DNA from: Clytia hemisphaerica
Lineage: Eukaryota; Cnidaria; Hydrozoa; Leptothecata; Clytiidae
DNA: 64,000 nt
Assembly: GCA_902728285.1 (NCBI GenBank)
Contig: CACVBU010000939.1
Location: 868,001-932,000 of the forward strand
Direction of reading: 5' to 3'
Shown: piece after piece, positions 24,055-36,431 of the stretch
How the letters are laid out: every line of letters starts with the position of its first letter
How positions within the stretch are numbered: the stretch's first letter is position 1
Program-made: the position numbers and the translations under genes
The notes under the pieces: generated by a model
Seen by the model: the letters and a program-made list of their open reading frames with translations, nothing else
The model's database searches: none
Told to the model about the DNA's origin: nothing

Positions 24055-25475
24055 CAAAACCTTTCAATAATTAGTCTTTCTAATAATAGGCCGAGCTCAA
24101 ATAGAGAATTTGCCGTTAGCTTAATAATCTGAGTTATGATATGTTCAGATCCTCTTCTTTAAAGATGGTTTTCACTCTCTAAACACAAGATAAGATACAA
24201 AGAGGAATTAGACAAAGGAATACAACTTCTACCCCGAAACCGAAAGGCCTTAATCCTTTTTCACTCGTTCGCCAACCGTTTGCGCCAGTACATACAGGTA
24301 CCGGCCTTGAACGACTTTCGGTTTTTCGCGCGAAAATGGTTAGCCAAGGGATTATGAAGGTCAAAAAACATCACGGCTCTTTTTGCTCCGAGCCTGTGAC
24401 TATTTATTGTGTAGTCGCTTTAGATTTGTTGTACTATATTATTGACTTTTTACAAACCAGCGGAACAAACCCGGGATTAATCCACAGGAACAAAGTGTTG
24501 ACATCTCTCTAAAAACCGTATGTTTCCGAGCTAGTACCTAACTTCATATTTAATTGAAGTACTTTGAAAAATGGTCGAGTGAGTCAGACACTGACTTCAT
24601 GTTTTCCAAAAGTCCCAGCAATACATTTTTAAATCAAATTAAGAGGATTTAAGGAACCTAAAAAAAATGATTTCGAAAGTAGAACGGTCAACAAACAAAT
24701 ATTGATTTTGAAAAAATATTAAAATTAAAACAACCGCGAAAAACTTACTGCATAATGTTCATTCACTATTTGAAGGGTTTGACTTGAGGATCTTTAAAAT
24801 CTTGATGGTACTGGAGGAATCAAATATAAAAAGTAGGGCAGCGAATCTAAAAGAATAAAAAAAAATTATGCTGGTTAGGGAAGACTACAGCTTAAAAGTT
24901 TCACATTTAAGCTTTGCTAGCAGTTTACTATCGTTTGTTATTAGTATCATGTCTTTTTTGGATAACTCAAAATAATGCCGTTTACAATATTTGTAAGCCC
25001 GTTATAATTCTGTGCGAAAAGAATGTTGAAAATTCTTCAAATACCCAGGTTGGACGTATCTGTATCTCAAGAGCCAGGCAGAGTTGTTGTGATGACAGAT
25101 TTTGAGGCTTTCACAAATTGTTAAAAAGTGAAAAAATGAGGGGTCATATTTATTCAAAGGGTGTTGACGACTGAAGCGATATTTTGCACATTTCATTCGG
25201 CTAGCGCACAGTGTTCCGCTATAAAGTGTATATTATACTTGTTGACTTATGGGTATTAGTCAGAGAGGATAGGAAATGGATAGCCTAAGGATCTTTTAGC
25301 TGCCAATTATATTGCATCCGTCTGTTCTTTAACAATCCAGATACGTAAGTCATAAGTTGTCCTTTTTTCTCCATTCACCCAATGCTAAAAATGAGTTTTC
25401 AGGGGGTTTTCGCCGAAATGCAGCCTAGATTAGTAAAATAGTCGCTGATGACGCTGCAACTGACGCTTAACTGAC
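24055..25475. other. No firmly supported gene
   Basis: A more GC-rich patch at 24230-24330 could be a promoter or exon. Near 25033-25114 one frame reads LDVSVSQEPGRVVVMTDFEA before a stop, after a possible acceptor (AAATACCCAG); it might be a terminal exon of the 23655 candidate. On the minus strand an acceptor-like ATTTGATTCCTCCAG sits near 24815. None is strong enough to call. Confidence 0.3.
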
Positions 25476-25495
25476 GCTCACTCAAGGGGGGGGGG

Positions 25496-26053
25496 TCGGT
25501 AGTAAAATCTCAGACATATATGAGTAGTAAAAGGATTTTTACGAATTTTTACATACCACCACCCAGACTCTTGGTAGAGGTATTTTACTACCCTGGTAGT
25601 AAAAGTTTTTGGGATAATTTGGCCTATTTTTTGGTTGCTTTTCGGAATGATTTTACAAAAAAAGCTGAAAAATCATTATTTCTGTGACACATTTTTCATT
25701 TAGTGCAAAAATTAATGCTTTGCCCTTAGAATTAAAGTCTTTTTTATATTCACAAAAAATTTCGAGAATTTTTTGTTTGCGGCAAAAAACTTTTACAACA
25801 GAAATTTTTTTCAAATTATAAAAATTCAGATTTTTCAGAAAATCATCCAAAAAATTAAAAGAATTACAAAAATAGCTAAAATTTGCTAATTTTACCAGTT
25901 TTAACTACCCAGGTAGTAAAATTTTTTCAACATTTAATACATAGTAACCACCCATTTTAGTATTTAACTACGCTGGGTAGTAAAATTTGTTCTCAATTTT
26001 TCGTCACACCACCACCGTAGTAAACGTCATTATGTCTGAGATTTTACTACCGA
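25496..26053. mobile_element. TIR element inserted in the left end of the 9.1 kb unit
   Basis: TCGGTAGTAAAATCTCAGAC at the left is perfectly inverted at the right (23 bp), flanked by G-run and C-run. The interior repeats GGTAGTAAAA motifs in both orientations. It separates the G-run end of the large element from that element's 76-bp repeat, so it inserted into or beside that end. The exact boundary within the G-run is not resolvable. Confidence 0.75.
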
Positions 26054-26059
26054 CCCCCC

Positions 26060-26135
26060 TGTGCATAGCACTACTTCGTCACATATCCTTACTTCGTCTC
26101 CTATTGTTATTTTCTTTTCTACGTCATAATTTATG
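26060..26135 (+). repeat. Left 76-bp inverted repeat of the 9.1 kb element
   Basis: Inverted counterpart of 34467-34542. It starts TGTGCATAGCACTACTTCGT and ends ACGTCATAATTTATG. Confidence 0.9.
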
Positions 26136-26697
26136 GTTAAAAATTAAACAGCTGAATATACATGGTTTCTACTAGATTATTGTTAATCATTTAAACATGA
26201 CGTAACATATGCTATTATGCAAGCTAAGAAGTTGATTGACAGATATATTTTTCTAGAATACATAGAATAATTACCGTTAGGTGTGGAAATGATGGGCGCA
26301 GAGGTAAATAAAAAACATATTTTGACATTATACATTTCTTTAACCATGAACATATAAACGACTACACATATCTTTTATTATCTCTTTGAAGCGAACTTCG
26401 TTGCCGCCTGTATTTCAAAATTGGTATGAAAAATCCGACAATATTCCGTCATAATTTTATTTCTTTGAATTATTTAGGTAAAAGGATTGATAGAGCTTGA
26501 AAATTACTCCTAATGCACAAAAAAATATTTTCGGATTTTTTCACAAGTTTGCAATATATTTGATCAACATTTTCAACTCTGAAATGCAGAATTTCAACTG
26601 CGTGTATACTTTTGAATCTCTTTTGTCACTCCAATAATTTTTTTTTGACTTGAAAAAAAATAGCTTGCCAACGTTGAGAGCCTGTACCATAAGAATA

Positions 26698-27968
26698 CAG
26701 CACCCGACCCCGAGAATGTAGGTGAAATTTGAATCAGACCTGAGAGATGTAGATTTGCATTTAAAAAAATATTGAATGTTTTAAACGAAATTTTGAACTC
26801 CCAAAATCCTTTCCCAGGGGTTAGTTTCATTACTTTTGATAGATAGGCTAATTTTTTTGGTCCTTGAAGTTGACTCCCATTTTCGTTATAACCCCCAGAA
26901 TGTAGGTTTGGTTTTATGGCTTTAAATCTAGTAATAGTAAAAATGTTGGTATTTTTTCGATTGAATTAATTATAACAGGAAATTTTAGAAATATTTTATG
27001 CCAAAACAATATTCTAAAGAGCTTTTGTTATTCTGAAAATTGGATTTTTTCGCTTTTTAACCCCCAGAATGTAGGTGAAAAGATTCGGTTGCTGAGAGCG
27101 AAATTTCAGTATTCATCAGAAATTTTTGTTCTCTAAGTGAAATTCATACTTTAGAAATATACTCTGACAAAAAATTAACAAAGATATTAATTTTATCGTG
27201 CTACAAATGATGAAAAGTAAAAGAAAGGACGAAAAGAAGAGACTAGAAAGTTGTTTTTATTTTGTAGTTTGAAGATTCTGTGTCAAAATATGTGAATAAT
27301 GTAACAACACCCTTGCCTCACAGCCCCGGTGGAACTTTTCCCACATCAGGTCAAAAAATTTCTACTAAATTCCCAATGGGAATAAAAATTATGTTGTTCC
27401 AAACTTAGGCAAATTTTCTGATTGGGCTGAGGTCCCAGCGGGTCTGGGACACGTCATAAAAGCTTAAAATGCCAACATTAATCATCTCTCAGGTAATACT
27501 TTCATGTTATTAAAGTACAACAAAAAAGTTTTATATAATTTGACAGACGGGTTATGAAAGCCCCTAAATTGTAGGTCAACTAACCCCAAAAGGTAGGTCT
27601 AACATTTTCGTTAAAATATCTAACTTAGAACAGTAAATATTGAAATGGACTATTTTCCACCTTTCCTTAGTTCATTAGGAATAAGAAAATACCCTATCAT
27701 CATAAGTTAATTCCAATAGATTTCGATTTAGAGAGGATTTATTTAAGAAATGTCTCAATTCGAGTAGTATCAAATCAACTTCGATTCAGATTTTCGCCTG
27801 ACAAAAATCAATTCAAGTTAAAATTTTATCTCTAGAAATAATCAGTAATATGTAACAGTATCCTCTGAAACAACTTTTTATGAAGTTGAACTATCGTTAG
27901 GGCTACCATGCTAAAAAACGAGAAACCTACATTCTCGGGGTTTACTACATTCTCGGGGTCAGGTGCTG
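26698..27968. mobile_element. Nested TA-flanked element, CAGCACC ends
   Basis: Ends CAGCACCCGACCCCGAGAAT and the inverted copy, each with TA outside (26696-26697 and 27969-27970). The motif CCCCGAGAATGTAGGT and variants recur inside (near 26709, 26892, 27060, 27930 and 27950). The TA duplication and CAG start fit Tc1/mariner-like MITEs. No ORF of note. Confidence 0.75.
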
Positions 27969-28344
27969 TATCGAAATTAGAATGTGACACTTTCTAAAAT
28001 TATTAGACACTTTTAAGTCAAAATTTAGAAATAAAGAACAACATAGACTTTTGTCGAAGTTTTGACGTTGTTAGCAAGGTATTCCCAAGTGGTATATCAC
28101 CAAAATCTATTGTTTCATTTTATGCTTTTAACGAGGCGGCAACGAAGCTAGCAACCCTTTCTAAAAAAAGACAAAGGAGATGGATGTCCAGTCGTTTATA
28201 TGTTCATGCTTTAACTGACCAATCAAATCACTACTATACATGTAACATTTTGAAGAGTGAATGCACGATGAACAATCGTGATTGAAATTCTACAGAAATA
28301 TCTCGAAGAAACCATAATACGCATGCGCAGGTGCTCTACACATG

Positions 28345-31300
28345 ATCACATGATTTGAAAGTTAGATTTTGCAGATCAGTCAAAAAAATTCATCCTTACT
28401 TGGTCACCATTCATTGCGTAAGAGTTCTTTAAAACTTTCACAAAAATTTATATTCCCACTACACGGTCACGTGATTTAAAAGTTAGATTTTGCAGATCAG
28501 TCAAAGAAATTTATCCTTACTTGGTCACAATTCATTGCATAAGAGTTCTTTAAAACTTTCACAAAAATTTATATTCCCACTACACGGTCACGTGATTTAA
28601 AAGTTAGATTTTAAAGATTAGTCAAAAAAATTTATCCTTACTTGGTCACATGACTTGAAAGTTAGAGTTTGCAGATAAGTCAAAAAAGTTTATCCTTACT
28701 TGGTCACATGACTTGAAAGTTAGATTTTGCAGACCAGGCAAAAGAATTTATCCTTACTTGGTCACATGACTTGAAAGTTACATTTTGCGGATCAGTCCTT
28801 ATCAGTCAAAAAAATTTATCCTTATTTTATCACATGACTTGAAAGTTAGATTTTACAGATCAGTCAAAAAAATTTATCCTTACTTGGTCACATGACTTGA
28901 AAGTTAGATTTTGCAGATCAGTCCTGATCAGTCAAAAAAATTTATCCTTACTTGGTCACATAACTTGAAAGTTAGAATTTACAGATCAGTCAAAAAAAAT
29001 TATCCTTACTTGGTCACATGACTTGAGAGTTAGATTTTGCGGATCAGTCCTGACCAGTCAAAAAATTGTATCCTTACTTGGCCACATCGCTTGAAAGTTA
29101 GAATTTACAGATCAGTCAAAAAAATTTATCCTTACTTGGTCAAATGACTTGAAAATTAGATTTTGCAGATCATTCCTGATCAGTCAAAACAATTTATCCT
29201 TATTTGGTCACATGACTTGAAAGTTTGAGTTTGCAGATCAGTCAAAAAGATTTATCCTTACTTGGTCACGATGCATTGCGTAAGAGTTCTTTAAAAAGTT
29301 CGCAAAAATTTATATTCCCACTACACGGTCACGTGATTTAAAAGTTAGATTTTAAAGATTGGTCAAAAAATTTTCATTACATGGTCACATGACTTGAAAG
29401 CTAGATTGTGCAGATCAGTCAAAAAAATTTGTCCTTACTTAGTCACATGATTTGAAAGTTAAATTTTGCATATCAGTCAAAAAAATTTATCCTCACTTGG
29501 TCACATGACTTGAAAGTTAGACTTTGCAGATAAGTCAAAAAAGTTTATCCTTACTTGGTCACATGACTTGAAAGTTAGATTTTGCAGACCAGGCAAAAAA
29601 ATTTATCCTTACTTGGTCACATGACTTGAAAGTTAGATTTTGCAAACCAGGCAAAAAAATTTATCATTACTTGGTCACATGACTTGAAAGTTACATTTTG
29701 CGGATCAGTCCTGATCAGTCAAAAAAAATTATCCTTATTTGGTCACATGACTTGAAAGTTAGATTTTGCAGATCAGTCGTGATCAGTCAAACAAATTTAT
29801 CCTTACTTGGTCACATGACTTGAAAGTTAGATTTTGCAGATCATTCCTGATCAGTGAAAAAAATATATCCTTACTTGGTCACATAACTTGAAAGTTAGAA
29901 TTTACAGATCAGTCAAAAAAATTTATCCTTACTTGGTCACATGACTTGAAAGTTAGATTTTGCAGACCGGGCAAAAAAATTTATCCTTATTTGGTCACAT
30001 GACTTGAAAGTTAGATTTTGCAGATCAGTCAAAGAAATTTATCCTTACTTGGTCACCATTCATTGCGTAAGAGTTCTTTAAAACTTTCACAACAATTTAT
30101 ATTCCCACTACACCGTCACGTGATTTAAAAGTTAGATTTTAAAGATTAGTCAAAAAAATTTATCCTTACTTGGTCACATGACTTAATAGTTAGATTTTGC
30201 AGACCAGGCAAAAAAATTTTTCCTTACTTGGTCACATGACTTGAAAGTTAGATTTTGCAGACCAGGCAAAAAAATTTATCCTTACTTGGTCACATGATTT
30301 GAAAGTTAGATTTTGCAGACCGGGCAAAAAAAATTATCCTTACTTGGTCACATGACTTGAAAGTTAGATTTTGCAGATCAGTCAAAGAAATTTATCCTTA
30401 CTTGGTCACCATTCATTGCGTAAGAGTTCTTTAAAACTTTCACAAAAATTTATATTCCCACTACACGGTCACGTGATTTAAAAGTTAGATTTTAAAGATT
30501 AGTCAAAAAAATTTATCCTTACTTGGTCACATGACTTGAAAGTTAGAGTTTGCAGATAAGTCAAAAAAGTTTATCCTTACTTGGTCACATGACTTGAAAG
30601 TTAGATTTTGCAGACCAGGCAAAAAAATTTATCCTTACTTGGTCACATGACTTGAAAGTTACATTTTGCGGATCACTCCTGATCAGTCAAAAAAATTTAT
30701 CCTTACTTGGTCACATGACTTGAAAGTTAGAATTTACAGATCAGTCAAAAAAGTTTATCCTTACTTGGTCACATGACTTGAAAGTTAGATTTTGCAGATC
30801 AGTCAAAAAAAATTATCCTTACTTGGTCACATGACTTGAAAGTTAGATTTTGCAGATCAGTCCTGATCAGTCAAAACAATTTATCCTTATTTGGTCACAT
30901 GACTTGAAAGTTAGAGTTTGCAGATCAGTCAAAGAAATTTATCCTTACTTGGTCACATGACTTGAAAGTTAGATTTAGCAGACCAGGCAAAAGAATTTAT
31001 CCTTACTTGGTCACATGATTTAAAAGTTAGATTTTACAGATTAGTCAAAAAATTTATCCTTACTTGGTCACCATTCATTGTGTAAGAGTTCTTTAAAATT
31101 TTCACAAAAATTTATATTCCCACTACACGGTCACGTGATTTAAAAGTTAGATTTTAAAGATTAGTCAAAAAAATTTATCCTTACTTGGTCACATGACTTG
31201 AAAGTTAGATTTTGCGGATCAGTCCTGACCAGTCAAAAGATTTTATCCTTACTTGGCCACATCGCTTGAAAGTTAGAATTTACAGATCAGTCAAAAAAAT

Positions 31301-32999
31301 TTATCCTTACTTGGTCAAATGACTTGAAAATTAGATTTTGCAGATCATTCCTGATCAGTCAAAACAATTTATCCTTATTTGGTCACATGACTTGAAAGTT
31401 TGAGTTTGCAGATCAGTCAAAAAGATTTATCCTTACTTGGTCACGATGCATTGCGTAAGAGTTCTTTAAAAAGTTCGCAAAAATTTATATTCCCACTACA
31501 CGGTCACGTGATTTAAAAGTTAGATTTTAAAGATTGGTCAAAAAAATTTTCATTACATGGTCACATGACTTGAAAGCTAGATTGTGCAGATCAGTCAAAA
31601 AAATTTGTCCTTACTTAGTCACATGATTTGAAAGTTAAATTTTGCATATCAGTCAAAAAAATTTATCCTCACTTGGTCACATGACTTGAAAGTTAGACTT
31701 TGCAGATAAGTCAAAAAAGTTTATCCTTACTTGGTCACATGACTTGAAAGTTAGATTTTAAAGATTAGTCAACAAAATTTATCCTTACTTGGTCACATGA
31801 CTTGAAAGTTAGATTTTGCGGATCAGTCCTGACCAGTCAAAAGATTTTATCCTTACTTGGCCACATCGCTTGAAAGTTAGAATTTACAGATCAGTCAAAA
31901 AAATTTATCCTTACTTGGTCAAATGACTTGAAAATTAGATTTTGCAGATCATTCCTGATCAGTCAAAACAATTTATCCTTATTTGGTCACATGACTTGAA
32001 AGTTTGAGTTTGCAGATCAGTCAAAAAGATTTATCCTTACTTGGTCACGATGCATTGCGTAAGAGTTCTTTAAAAAGTTCGCAAAAATTTATATTCCCAC
32101 TACACGGTCACGTGATTTAAAAGTTAGATTTTAAAGATTGGTCAAAAAAATTTTCATTACATGGTCACATGACTTGAAAGCTAGATTTTGCAGATCAGTC
32201 AAAAAAATTTATCCTTACCTGGTCACATGACTTGAAGGTTAGATTTCGAAGATCAGGTTAAAAAATTATCGTTACTTGGTCACATAACTTGAAAGTTGGA
32301 TGTTGCAGATCAGTCAAAAAATGTTAGCCTTACTCGGTGACATGACTTAAAAGTTAGATTTTCCAGATCAGTCCTGATCAGTCAAAAAAAAATTATCCTT
32401 AGTTGGTCACGATGCATTGCGTAAGAGTTCTTTAAAAATTTCGCAAAAATTTATATTCTCACTACACGGTCACGTGATTTAAAAATTAGATTTTACAGAT
32501 TAGTCAAAAAAATTATCCTTACTTGGTCACATGACTTGAAAGTTAGATTTCGTAGATCAGGCAAAAAAATTTATCTTACTTGGTCACGGGGTATTGTTGG
32601 AGCGTTCTTTAAAAATTTCGCAAAATTTTATATTCCCACTACACGGTCACGTGATTTAAAAGTTAGGTTTTGCATATTAATTCAAAAAAAATTTATTACA
32701 TGGTTACATGACTTGGAAAGTTAGATTTTGCAGACCAGTCAAAAAATTTATCCTTACTTGGTCACATGACTGGAAAGTTAGATTTTGTAGATCAGTCAAA
32801 AAAATTTCTCCTTACTTGGTCACCATAAATTGCGTAAAAGTTTTTTAAAAATTTCGCAAAAATTTATATTTCCACTACATGGTCACGTGATTTAAAAGTT
32901 AGATTTTGCAGATTAATTCAAAAATTTATCATTACTTGGTTACATGACTTGAATGTTAGATTTTGCAGATTAGTCAAAAAAAATTATCCTTACTTGGTC
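28345..32999. repeat. 58-60 bp satellite array with GGTCACATGAC core
   Basis: The basic unit (~58 bp) runs TTGGTCACATGACTTGAAAG, TTAGATTTTGCAGATCAGTC, then an A-run and TTTATCCTTAC. Variants include an 11-bp insertion (CCTGATCAGTC) and a ~121-bp dimer whose first half reads GGTCACCATTCATTGCG and second half GGTCACGTGATTTAAAAG. Higher-order copies are evident. By eye there are about 70-80 units. The array is non-coding. Confidence 0.97.
31216..32190. repeat. 604-bp higher-order repeat within the satellite
   Basis: The block starting GGATCAGTCCTGACCAGTCA at 31216 recurs at 31820, 604 bp later, with matching unit order through about 32185. A related block begins at 29041. This shows duplication of multi-unit segments, as expected from unequal exchange. 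Confidence 0.8.
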
Positions 33000-33540
33000 A
33001 TGTTTACATCAAACACTACTTGGTCACGTTTTTTCATTCACAAGAAATGTTTATAACTTCGACCAACAACTCCAAACACTACTTGGTCAAGCCTTTTTAC
33101 TCATAAGAAATTTTCCTAATTTGGACCAAAAACTCCAAACACTAATTGGTCAAATTTTTTTATCCTTAGAATGCTCATATTTTGCACCAAAACACCAAAC
33201 ACTACTCGGTCACGCCTTTTCACTCATAAGAAATGTTCATTATTTAGACCATAAACCACGCCTTTTCACTCATAAAAAATGTTCATAGTTTGGTCTAAAG
33301 ACATCAAACACTACTTGGTTAAGTCTTTTTTCTCATTTGAAATGTTCATAGTTTGGACCAAAAAGACCAAACACTGCTTTGTCTCGCCAATTCACTCATA
33401 AGAAATGTTCATAATTTTGATCAAACAAACCAAACACTACTCCGTCGCGCGTTTTTCCTCATCAGAAATGTTCATAGTTTGGATCAAAAACACCAAACAC
33501 TACTTGGTCGCGACTCTTCACTCCTTAAACATTGAGATAT
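33000..33540. repeat. Second, ~61 bp satellite array
   Basis: About eight diverged units with CCAAACACTACTTGGTCACG, then CACTCATAAGAAATGTTCAT and AGTTTGGACCAAAAA. It abuts the first array and shares the TTGGTCAC anchor, suggesting common descent. Confidence 0.85.
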
Positions 33541-34466
33541 TTTTCACATAAAAACCCCACCAAACGTTACTTAATCATATCTTTCATTAAAAGCTCTCCT
33601 CACTTCCATTATTCGTCCAAAAATTTCTTCGATATTTAAAGAATTTTACGACATATTGAAAGTTCAGGTGAAGAGGAGTTGCTAACTTGCACTTTTAGTA
33701 CATTTGCGGCCGAAACACCCGACGAGACAGAAAGAGATATACCTTTTTCTATTGAGATTTGTTAAGAATATTCAATTTTTTTTTAAGCTTTAGGGTGTTC
33801 TTTCTTTTGAATCTTAACCCTAAAAATATTATTGAAATTTTTACGGCGATCTTTAACCGGTATGACCGATTTTAAGGGATCCCAACCGTGATCAGGATAG
33901 GATAGAGTGATGTGTCGAAAACGAAAGTGTCTCAGAACTTGTGACCTGGTTGATGTATGTATCAAAAAACTTCTTTCTTCTACATTTTGACTTGTCATAA
34001 GGAGACTTTATCATTACTTTTAGAGATACTAAAGAAACGCTACACAGATAGTGATCTGTGAAAACTAATTTATTTAAAATTATTTAAAAAATAATGTCAA
34101 ATTCGATTCCATTATTTTATAAATTTTCTTGTGCCGCTTCTTAGAAGCCGTATACAGTACGTTCTTTATAAAGTTTTTGACATTGAGATTTCAACCATTA
34201 CTTTTTGCTAGACGGAACAAGAAAGCGATCTTCCATTCACTTTAATAGTTTGTTTGTTAACACCTTTAAACAAAGAGAGAGAGATCAACCATAGAAGACT
34301 ATTTATTGTTTCATTTGTTTATTAACACCTTCACATGAAAGAACAATTTTCTTGTTTAATTTCAACAGCTATAAAGGTGTTACAGAACAATACAATTAAA
34401 AAAAAGCAAGTAGAAACCACCTCTAATCTCAAGATCAATCAGAAATAATTTATGCGTTTATTCATG

Positions 34467-34542
34467 CATAAATTATGACGTAGAAAAGAAAATAACAATA
34501 GGAGACGAAGTAAGGATATGTGACGAAGTAGTGCTATGCACA
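34467..34542 (-). repeat. Right 76-bp inverted repeat of the 9.1 kb element
   Basis: Inverted counterpart of 26060-26135, followed outward by CCCCCCCCCCTG and GCTCACT. Confidence 0.9.
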
Positions 34543-34561
34543 CCCCCCCCCCTGGCTCACT

Positions 34562-35360
34562 ACGTTCACTTAGCATAGTTATTTCTAAACCAAAATCGTG
34601 GTTTTCCCAATATTATTATTATCCCCGTTTTGACTTATTTCCCTGATTTGTGAGTTCAAAAAAACGCCTGTCCTACTACATTCTATTGCCAAAAAATGAC
34701 ATTCCTCGATTTGTCTCTTTTAGTATTGGCTAAATCGTGATATTGTTTCGCAAGTTTCTGTTTGATTGGGACAATACCTTCACACAGTTCAGATATAAAG
34801 CCTCATGGATATGAGGTTTTAGTTTTAAAACTTGTATCTAAAAATAGAGGCTGTGAAATACTTCTTAGTGGGAAATAAAACCATTTTCTTTGCTTAAGTT
34901 CTGTTTTCGTGCGTTTGAAATTTTCTTTCTTTAAAAGGAAATAGGAGGATAAGGTTTAAACTGAATTAGCGCAAATTGAAAACAAATGTCTATTGAGTTA
35001 AAAAAAAACCTCATCCGTCATGTAAAATAGACACGAAAATGAAATTAATCGTTCTCGCACGAATATCTTGATTTTTCGAAGTGGTCTTCTATCATAATCA
35101 AACTACAGGCGCGCGCACTTCTTTTTGTTCTTTAGAAGAAAAGCTTAAGTGCCAGACGGTATCACGCTATGAGGCTTAAAATATTTTCAAATTTATTTCT
35201 TTAATTCTAATAGCGAGCGCTTTGAAATATTCTAATCTTCTTTTCTTGAAACATCTTTATTTCTGAAGTAGAGACTAAAAATAGACTAGTAACTGTTTCT
35301 CATTTTGATAGCCTCTGTTGTTATATCTCTTTGTAGATACATTATCAGATAACAATTTAG
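34562..35360. other. No supported gene; possible upstream part of a candidate gene
   Basis: Unique AT-rich DNA. If the plus-strand candidate at 35361-36415 is real, earlier exons and a promoter should lie here or inside the 9.1 kb element; none was recognised. Confidence 0.3.
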
Positions 35361-36415
35361 CAAATTTTGAAATCGAAAATTTTCGGGTCAAGATTTGAGG
35401 AAAAGAGCCGACCGAAAGAATTTCGGGATCCTTTATACCGGGACCTTTTTTGGGGTGAAAAATCAGGATTTTTCCCTGGGGAGGATGAATTCGATTTTAT
35501 TGGTGAAATTTCGAAAAAGGTATTTTTATAGGCGGCACATTACTTTACCATCCATTGACAAAGGTTACCCCTCCTGCCAGAGACAAAGTAGCTAAACGAA
35601 AACAATAAGGAGTGGAAATGCCTCTGTCGTCTTAAGGGATAAATAGTTTTTCATTTCTAGCTAGACGTCTAGCGGACTAAAATGAAGCTATACGGAATCA
35701 TTTATAAGTTCAATCAAAAACCCAAATTTAGCTTGACTTAATACATTTCAAGAGGTTACTTATAACTTATGTTTGAGTAAGTTTTGTCAAACCATAAAAT
35801 TAGGTTTTTATGGCTTTACGAGGATTTAAACATTGTCAAGTTAAAGTAAGAACCATGAGAAAATATTTTATAAGACAAAAATTACAACCACTTTTTATAA
35901 GAGGAGGTTCTTGACGAAAAGATGGTCGCATGTGAGACATCGGATGTTACAGGGTGAAATCTGAATTTTGAAATATATCTTCTAGTTGAGAAAAAATATA
36001 TTTCCAACGATTCAAATCTAAGACGGGCTTAAATTCTCCAGAACAGGGCTTTTAAGCGTTTTAGTAGAATCAATAGATAAAATTTACAAATTTTTTGTAA
36101 CGATTCTTAAAAGAAATGGTGTAAAAAAATTTATGATGAAAGATCATCAATAATCACCTTTAAGAAATGGGTATTGTGTAACATCGGTAAAGTTGATGAC
36201 CCCCGGATTAATGTCATTTCTTTCATTGATCGGTACGGTGTAAGTGTGTTTTTTAAAGATCTGATTTATTTTCAACAAATTCTGTTCAGACTTACAATTT
36301 TTCTCTTGGTGGAAGCAGCAGTTCTTATTTTGATGATTATGGGTTTGGCTCCTGGGGGGTAATTTTCATAGAAAGTCGACAAACTTTTTTAAAGTATGAC
36401 AAATGGGTTGATTAG
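35361..36415 (+). CDS. Possible multi-exon unknown gene, 3' part
   Basis: Three in-phase segments. Exon 35361-35519 (53 codons; includes EFRDPLYRDLFWGEKSGFF and GEDEFDFIGEI) lies between AG and the donor AAG/GTATTT. A segment ending at 36239 (includes KWVLCNIGKVDDPRINVISF) meets a consensus GTAAGTG donor. After a 50-bp intron (36240-36289, ending TTCTGTTCAG) the frame continues at 36290 (TYNFSLGGSSSSYFDDYGFG) to TAG at 36413-36415. The start of the middle exon is unclear (36114 or 36165) and its acceptor is weak. Charge pattern and shared phase 0 argue for coding. No family is recognised. Confidence 0.42.
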
Positions 36416-36431
36416 TCCAAGTGGTTAGACC

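Larger units (their letters stand above)
25483..34554. mobile_element. 9.1 kb inverted-repeat element carrying satellite arrays
   Basis: The 76-bp segment 26060-26135 (TGTGCATAGCACTACTTCGT onward) is repeated inverted at 34467-34542 with no difference that I can see. Outside it the left end is CAAGGGGGGGGGG (interrupted by another element) and the right end CCCCCCCCCCTG. GCTCACT lies directly outside both (25476-25482 and 34555-34561), a probable 7-bp target duplication. The interior has two satellite arrays, a nested TIR element and about 1.5 kb of unique DNA, but no substantial ORF. Identical TIRs imply recent movement or gene conversion. The superfamily is unknown and the mobilising enzyme must be supplied in trans. 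Confidence 0.8.

Noticed and set aside
19307-27450. Possible shared coding motif around CCCGGTGGAAC and CCCAATGGGAA
   Set aside because: Segments near 19361-19440 (reverse) and 27320-27420 look similar but the match is short and gapped; possibly a diverged repeat. Not reliable by eye.
28345-32999. CRISPR-like regular repeats
   Set aside because: No unique spacers between conserved repeats: units are head-to-tail and vary throughout, and the context is eukaryotic. It is a satellite.
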